This document shows, piece by piece, positions 5,418-9,162 of a DNA stretch of 9,162 bases (positions are counted from its first letter, which is position 1; each line of letters begins with the position of its first letter). This DNA comes from Treponema_I sp045597345. Its GTDB lineage: Bacteria > Spirochaetota > Spirochaetia > Treponematales > Treponemataceae. The DNA is taken from the NCBI GenBank assembly GCA_045597345.1, contig JAZLJW010000073.1, forward strand, positions 1 through 9,162, in the 5' to 3' direction. The position numbers and the translations under genes are program-made. Below the pieces are notes generated by a model that did not search any database, was not told where the DNA came from, and saw only the letters and a program-made list of their open reading frames with translations.

Positions 5418-6581
5418 TCACATCTCTTTAAAAATCATCTGGGCAAAGTCACGGATGCACAGACGCCATACGTTCCAGTCGTGGGTGCCTGAATACACTT
5501 TACGTACGGGATTAAAGCCTTTAGCCGCACACAGTTCATCATCTTTCTTGAATACTTCAAAGAAAGGATCGTTTTCTCCCATGGCGCGGAAGAACGGCTT
5601 GAATGCAGCATCAGCCTTTTCTGCATCATCAAGAATAGCCAGATGGTCATTATTTCCTTCCGGCCGCTTTACGCTGTCAAGAAAACTGCCTTCCATAAAG
5701 TTACTCATGAAGCCGCTGAAAACGCCTGCAGCACAGAACATATCCGGGTTTGCCAGGGTAGTCCGGCTGGTATGGAAACTACCCATGCTTAAGCCAGCCA
5801 TGGCACGGCCGGCCTTGTCAGTGCGCACATGGAACGTTTTTTCCACGTAGGGGATAATGTCTTCCAGAATGAACCGGGGAAACTGCATGAAGTCAACGAT
5901 TTTACGGCTACCGGGAACTACCATGGGGCCGGGTTCAACCGTGTCTGCATCAACCTGAACCATACCGTTGGCCATAACAATGACAAAGGGCACTGCTTTT
6001 TTTTCTGCAATCAGGTTATCCATGATAAAGTTTACTTTACCGCTGTAAGTCCAGCCGGTTTCATTTTCACCGTGACCGTGCTGCAGGTACAGAACCGGGT
6101 ACTTTTTATCCGGGTTTTCATCATACTCAGCAGGGGTATACACCAGAATGCTTTCGGTGCGGCCGGTAACGCTGCTGTGGAAGTACTGGCGGCGTACGGC
6201 TCCGTGGGGAACATCCTTAACGGCATAAAAATCGCTGGAAGAGCCATCGTTGGCGGGAACCGGCAGTTCCACAAAGTTATAAGGCCGGCTGTATCCGTAA
6301 CTGATGGGTAACAGGGGGGTAATTACCGGTACATCATCAATCAGAAGCTGCACATAGTTGATGGCAGTCTTTTCCGTATAGGTGCAGCGCCAGATGCCGT
6401 CACTGCCTTTTTCTGCCGGCACCAGGGTTTCAACAATCTTAAATTCCACTTTTGCTGCGTTGGGAGCTGCAATCTGCAGGGTAACGCTGCCATTATCATT
6501 CTGGATAACGGCAGGAACGGCGCCCTGAAATTCCAGCATATCGTTAAAGGCAAGGGCACAGTTATTGGTTTCGATAATCAT
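5418..6581 (-). CDS. CE1-type esterase with N-terminal beta-sandwich domain
   Basis: The 387-residue protein has two parts. Residues about 1 to 105 form a beta-rich module (V-T-L-Q-I-A-A-P-N-A-A-K-V-E-F) like the early-set/CBM48-type domains found before some feruloyl and acetyl-xylan esterases. Residues about 125 to 387 are an alpha/beta hydrolase of the esterase D / CE1 type. Visible motifs are V-L-Y-L-Q-H-G-H-G (oxyanion region), nucleophile Ser265 in G-L-S-M-G-S, a probable acid Asp338 in G-E-N-D-P-F-F, and base His367 in S-G-T-H-D-W-N-V-W. There is no signal peptide, unlike secreted xylan esterases, so substrates are likely imported acylated saccharides. The ATG overlaps the stop of the phosphorylase gene by 4 bases (ATGA), and GAGGAAA lies just upstream. 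Feruloyl or acetyl specificity cannot be told from sequence. Confidence 0.87.
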   Translation of the reverse strand: MIIETNNCALAFNDMLEFQGAVPAVIQNDNGSVTLQIAAPNAAKVEFKIVETLVPAEKGSDGIWRCTYTEKTAINYVQLLIDDVPVITPLLPISYGYSRPYNFVELPVPANDGSSSDFYAVKDVPHGAVRRQYFHSSVTGRTESILVYTPAEYDENPDKKYPVLYLQHGHGENETGWTYSGKVNFIMDNLIAEKKAVPFVIVMANGMVQVDADTVEPGPMVVPGSRKIVDFMQFPRFILEDIIPYVEKTFHVRTDKAGRAMAGLSMGSFHTSRTTLANPDMFCAAGVFSGFMSNFMEGSFLDSVKRPEGNNDHLAILDDAEKADAAFKPFFRAMGENDPFFEVFKKDDELCAAKGFNPVRKVYSGTHDWNVWRLCIRDFAQMIFKEM

Positions 6582-8116
6582 TTTGTTTCCTCGTTTTCCG
6601 GCGAATGGGTGGTAATTTCATAACAGCAGGCAGATACGTCAGCTTTCAGAGTGGCGCTATAGCCGTCTTTCTGCCAGATAATTTCAAGCGTTCCGGAACC
6701 TTCAGTCTTAACCGTACACTGGGCATCAAAGCCAAAGGCCGGGAACGTATTCCGCAGTTTTAAAAGTTCCAGCTGCTTCTGCACCACCGGACGAGCCAGA
6801 GCGGCTTCCATATCAGCAACAGTCAGGTTGGTGCGGTTGATTTCCTTGTGACCGCCCTCCCCGGCACGTTTTACGGCATCAATATCATTGCAGCCGGCAA
6901 ACAGGTCCAGATACCAGATCTGCGGTTTACCGGGCATGAAAAGCTGAAGGGCACGGGCAAGAAGCATTTTCCGGTCGTCTTCGCCCAGAGCACTGTAATA
7001 GGTGGCGTTTACCTGGTAGTACATGTTCTTTGCACCGTGCAGGTCCTTTACGTATCCGCCACGGCTTACAATAACATCAATCAGATTCTGAATCCGTTCT
7101 TCGCTCAGAATGCCCTTCAGGTCAAGAAGCGGGATACCGTCATGACAGCCCAACATGTTAACCGTGCGGATGCCGTCACGAATCAGTTCCTGCGCCCAGT
7201 CTGCCAGATGTTCTACGGTCTGGTTTTCAATGGCATCGATAATGAGGCCCGGCAGGAAGAAGTCATAGGTCATGTAGCCTTTATCTGCAATAAGCTTGTA
7301 GGTCTTTTCCGCATAGGTTGCGTGGATTTCCGGCAGCAGGTTCAGCGAATATTCTGAAGCCAGATTGTCTACTTTCTGCAGCAGGTCCCAGGTGCCCGGT
7401 TCGTTCAGAAAGTTCCGTTCTCCCGGTTCCTTGGGGGCATAAGCAAAGGCATCAAGGCGGACAATGCGGGCCCCGTACTCACTGAGTTTTGAAAGGGTAT
7501 CGCGATAAAAATCCCAGACCAGGGGACTCTTGATGTTTACATCCATCTGGCCCAGATAGTTTTTTTTGCCGGTAGCAGGATCTTCCGTCACTTTCTGATA
7601 AAAAGTGTTCCAGTAAGGCACTTTGCGGCCGTCAGGAAATTCTACCAGAAGCAGGGGCAGCCCCGGTTTTCTGAAAAACATATCCTTAATGTACTTCTGG
7701 TCAGGCTGGATATAGCCTTCTGCAGTCATTTCTCCGCAGCCGGCCCAGAACTGGTTCCAGTTGATGAAGAAATCTTTGTATGCAGAGTCTTCTCCCCGGG
7801 CAACCAGGTCATGAAACTGTTTTGACTGCACGGAAAGATGGTTCAGGATAAAGTCCAGCTTCAGGTCAAAACCAAGGGCTTTCAGTTTTTCAAGGTCGTC
7901 ACGGGTGGCAAGGTCTTCATTTATGCCGTAATCAACAACGCAGAATCCCCGGTCCAGATCACTGTGGAACAGACTGGGGAGTATGTAGAAAGAACTGAAA
8001 ACGCCGTCAAATTCCGGGCGGCTGAGGATCTTGGCAATATGACCAAGGGTGCCGCCCATGCTGTCGGGGTACGCGTTGAGCATGCAGCCGGCAGCTGTTG
8101 TGTTCCGGCCGCTCAT
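6578..8116 (-). CDS. GH13_18 glycoside phosphorylase (sucrose-phosphorylase type)
   Basis: This family splits an alpha-glucoside with phosphate, retaining configuration, to give alpha-glucose 1-phosphate. Known members use sucrose, sucrose 6-phosphate, glucosylglycerol or glucosylglycerate. The 512-residue length is typical. The N-terminal barrel shows L-N-A-Y-P-D-S and D-F-I-L-N-H. The nucleophile is Asp222 in R-L-D-A-F-A-Y, the acid/base is Glu263 in L-P-E-I-H, and the stabiliser is Asp326 in G-C-H-D-G. The family blocks N-A-T-Y-Y-S-A-L-G and I-N-R are present. Two differences from classical sucrose phosphorylase, as I recall it, are Cys before His325 where Thr is usual, and I-N-R-T-N-L-T in place of I-N-R-H-Y-Y-S. 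This leaves the acceptor specificity open. No signal peptide is seen. AAAGGAGC precedes the ATG, which overlaps the kinase stop by 4 bases. Confidence 0.88.
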   Translation of the reverse strand: MSGRNTTAAGCMLNAYPDSMGGTLGHIAKILSRPEFDGVFSSFYILPSLFHSDLDRGFCVVDYGINEDLATRDDLEKLKALGFDLKLDFILNHLSVQSKQFHDLVARGEDSAYKDFFINWNQFWAGCGEMTAEGYIQPDQKYIKDMFFRKPGLPLLLVEFPDGRKVPYWNTFYQKVTEDPATGKKNYLGQMDVNIKSPLVWDFYRDTLSKLSEYGARIVRLDAFAYAPKEPGERNFLNEPGTWDLLQKVDNLASEYSLNLLPEIHATYAEKTYKLIADKGYMTYDFFLPGLIIDAIENQTVEHLADWAQELIRDGIRTVNMLGCHDGIPLLDLKGILSEERIQNLIDVIVSRGGYVKDLHGAKNMYYQVNATYYSALGEDDRKMLLARALQLFMPGKPQIWYLDLFAGCNDIDAVKRAGEGGHKEINRTNLTVADMEAALARPVVQKQLELLKLRNTFPAFGFDAQCTVKTEGSGTLEIIWQKDGYSATLKADVSACCYEITTHSPENEETK

Positions 8117-9057
8117 GCCTGTGCTCCTTTTGCCACGTCTGCAGCCGAAATCAGTTCACCTGCTTTTGACACGATAATCTTTGCCTTTGGAGACTGGGCA
8201 ATAAGCATAGCCTGCTCCAGTTCCAGAACCATGGTGGTAAAGGGACTGTCTACAGCACCATCACGGGCACGGCTGGCACGGTGGGCCAAGGTTTCTGCCG
8301 GCGTACTGTTAAGCAGCACCGGAATATCCACGCCGGTGTAGTTATCGCTGTTACCGTGGGTCCATTCAATAATCAGAACCTGTACGGCTGAAAGATCTAC
8401 CTTTTCGTAGTACGTACTGGCAGCTGTACGACCCATGCGCTTCAGATAAATGGCATCTTTACCGGCTTTGAACTGAGAAACGATGTCCGACAGTTCATCA
8501 AAGCCGATTTCATGGCGGCTTCCCAGGTAACCAGCCAGAGATTTCCTTCCGCCAGACAGGTATTCAGCAAACCAAGAATACTGGTCAGCATGTGATGGGC
8601 GGGCATCATCGCCGGCTTCCTGCAGTTTCTGAAGATCAGTCCATACTTCCGCCGTAAGAAGATCTGCTTTGGCAAGAGCACGGACACCGCCTTCGCGGAA
8701 TACCTGCAGCCGTTCAGCATCGTTGTACTGGGGAATACGGCGGGGATAGTTATCGCCGCTCAAGGTGTAGGAACCAATGCCGGCAGAGTTCAGGTAGAAG
8801 CTGAGAAGGGATGCGATTTCGCTTTTCCCTACTCCACTGCCGCCGCAAACGGTTACCACAATACGATCGGTATTGCGGCCATCAGCAAGAACCTTCTGCA
8901 TTTCTGCAATAAGCCGGGGAAAAATCACGCCGGCTTTGGCAATATGACCTTCGTTGATTTCAACTTTATCACCGGGCATATCCCCGTGGGGAATATGAGC
9001 CGGTACTGCAGGGGCAGTCCATGCAGAAAGCCCCGCAAGAGTGTTTTGTAATGACAT
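8113..9057 (-). CDS. P-loop NTPase, uridine-kinase-like, substrate unknown
   Basis: This is a 314-residue cytoplasmic protein with a Walker A motif G-G-S-G-V-G-K-S at residues 72 to 79, preceded by the hydrophobic strand I-V-V-T-V. It has a phosphoribulokinase/uridine-kinase-like L-S-G-D-N-Y (Asp102), a later strand V-L-I-I-E-W-T-H-G (Glu231) as a probable Walker B equivalent, and an Arg-rich lid-like H-R-A-S-R-A-R (residues 259 to 265). The roughly 60 residues before the P-loop and the helical insert at about 130 to 200 are extra to simple kinases. It is probably a small-molecule kinase, but I cannot name the substrate. It sits between an esterase and a sugar phosphorylase, with a 12-base gap upstream and a 4-base overlap downstream, so a sugar or acyl-sugar-derived substrate is plausible. 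A short AGGAA precedes the ATG. Confidence 0.78.
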   Translation of the reverse strand: MSLQNTLAGLSAWTAPAVPAHIPHGDMPGDKVEINEGHIAKAGVIFPRLIAEMQKVLADGRNTDRIVVTVCGGSGVGKSEIASLLSFYLNSAGIGSYTLSGDNYPRRIPQYNDAERLQVFREGGVRALAKADLLTAEVWTDLQKLQEAGDDARPSHADQYSWFAEYLSGGRKSLAGYLGSRHEIGFDELSDIVSQFKAGKDAIYLKRMGRTAASTYYEKVDLSAVQVLIIEWTHGNSDNYTGVDIPVLLNSTPAETLAHRASRARDGAVDSPFTTMVLELEQAMLIAQSPKAKIIVSKAGELISAADVAKGAQA

Positions 9058-9069
9058 AGATGTTCCTGT

Positions 9070-9162
9070 TTATGCTTCAAGTGCCCATTTAATGGCTGGT
9101 TCAAGGAATGCGTTCCAGAAATCCCAGTTGTGAACGCCGGGTGCTTCGTTATAGCAGACATC
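9070..9162 (-). CDS. Esterase, C-terminal 30 residues (runs off the right edge)
   Basis: The frame ends with P-G-V-H-N-W-D-F-W-N and an amphipathic helix ending W-A-L-E-A before TAA at 9072-9070. A Gly-x-His-x-Trp-Asp-x-Trp block is the catalytic-His end of CE1/esterase D-type alpha/beta hydrolases, comparable to G-T-H-D-W-N-V-W in the complete esterase of this operon. Only the end is visible, so size and substrate are unknown. Its stop lies 12 bases before the kinase start, so it is probably the preceding gene of the same operon. Confidence 0.75.
   Translation of the reverse strand, partial: DVCYNEAPGVHNWDFWNAFLEPAIKWALEA

Noticed and set aside
5829..6311. Long plus-strand open frames opposite the esterases and phosphorylase (also near 6848, 7838 and 5407)
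   Set aside because: They are antisense to well-supported genes, lack ribosome binding sites, and have no coherent domain pattern.
8925..9161. Minus-strand open frame at the right edge
   Set aside because: It overlaps the kinase N-terminus in another frame. The esterase C-terminus in a different frame (9070-9162) has a recognisable catalytic-His block.
1..9162. CRISPR array, phage, toxin-antitoxin or defence island
   Set aside because: No regularly spaced repeats, integrase, transposase, toxin-sized gene pairs or nuclease clusters are visible. A TatD protein alone is not evidence for a defence system.

Overview
The window reads as part of a chromosome of a gut or rumen Treponema-like spirochaete. 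This is an inference. It rests on two tandem LPP20-type lipoproteins with short lipoboxes ending in Ala-Ser-Cys or Thr-Ala-Cys, cytoplasmic carbohydrate esterases typical of host-associated anaerobes, a tRNA gene without an encoded CCA end, and AT-rich spacers between moderately GC-rich genes. I could not run a database search, so the genus is not proven. All genes but one lie on the minus strand.

Left part (1-1600). The window opens with the N-terminal part of a small membrane protein (minus). Diverging from it is a stand-alone HPt phosphotransfer protein (plus). The HPt gene meets a TatD-family hydrolase tail to tail with a 4-base overlap, and its intrinsic terminator lies inside the tatD coding sequence. 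A tRNA-Arg(UCU) gene lies just upstream of tatD, separated by only nine bases. A consensus promoter drives the tRNA, and its -35 box sits inside the terminator hairpin of the preceding lipoprotein operon.

Middle (1594-4347). Two lipoprotein genes form an operon of an LPP20-domain lipoprotein followed by a related shorter one. A near-perfect promoter sits so close to the first that the message appears leaderless. Upstream is a Nif3/DUF34-family protein whose usual HHP metal motif reads HEP. Upstream of that is a 144-base imperfect inverted repeat (4401-4544).

Right part (4580-9162). A tightly packed operon, with overlaps of 4 bases or gaps of 4 to 12 bases, reads from the right edge leftward: the 3' end of an esterase, an unclassified P-loop kinase-like protein, a GH13_18 sucrose-phosphorylase-type enzyme, an esterase with an N-terminal beta-sandwich, and a second shorter esterase. 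None of the complete proteins has a signal peptide. Together they suggest intracellular use of an acylated alpha-glucoside: esterases remove acyl groups, the phosphorylase splits the glycoside into glucose 1-phosphate plus an acceptor, and the kinase may phosphorylate a product. That pathway is a hypothesis. The last esterase gene carries an in-frame REP-like palindrome.
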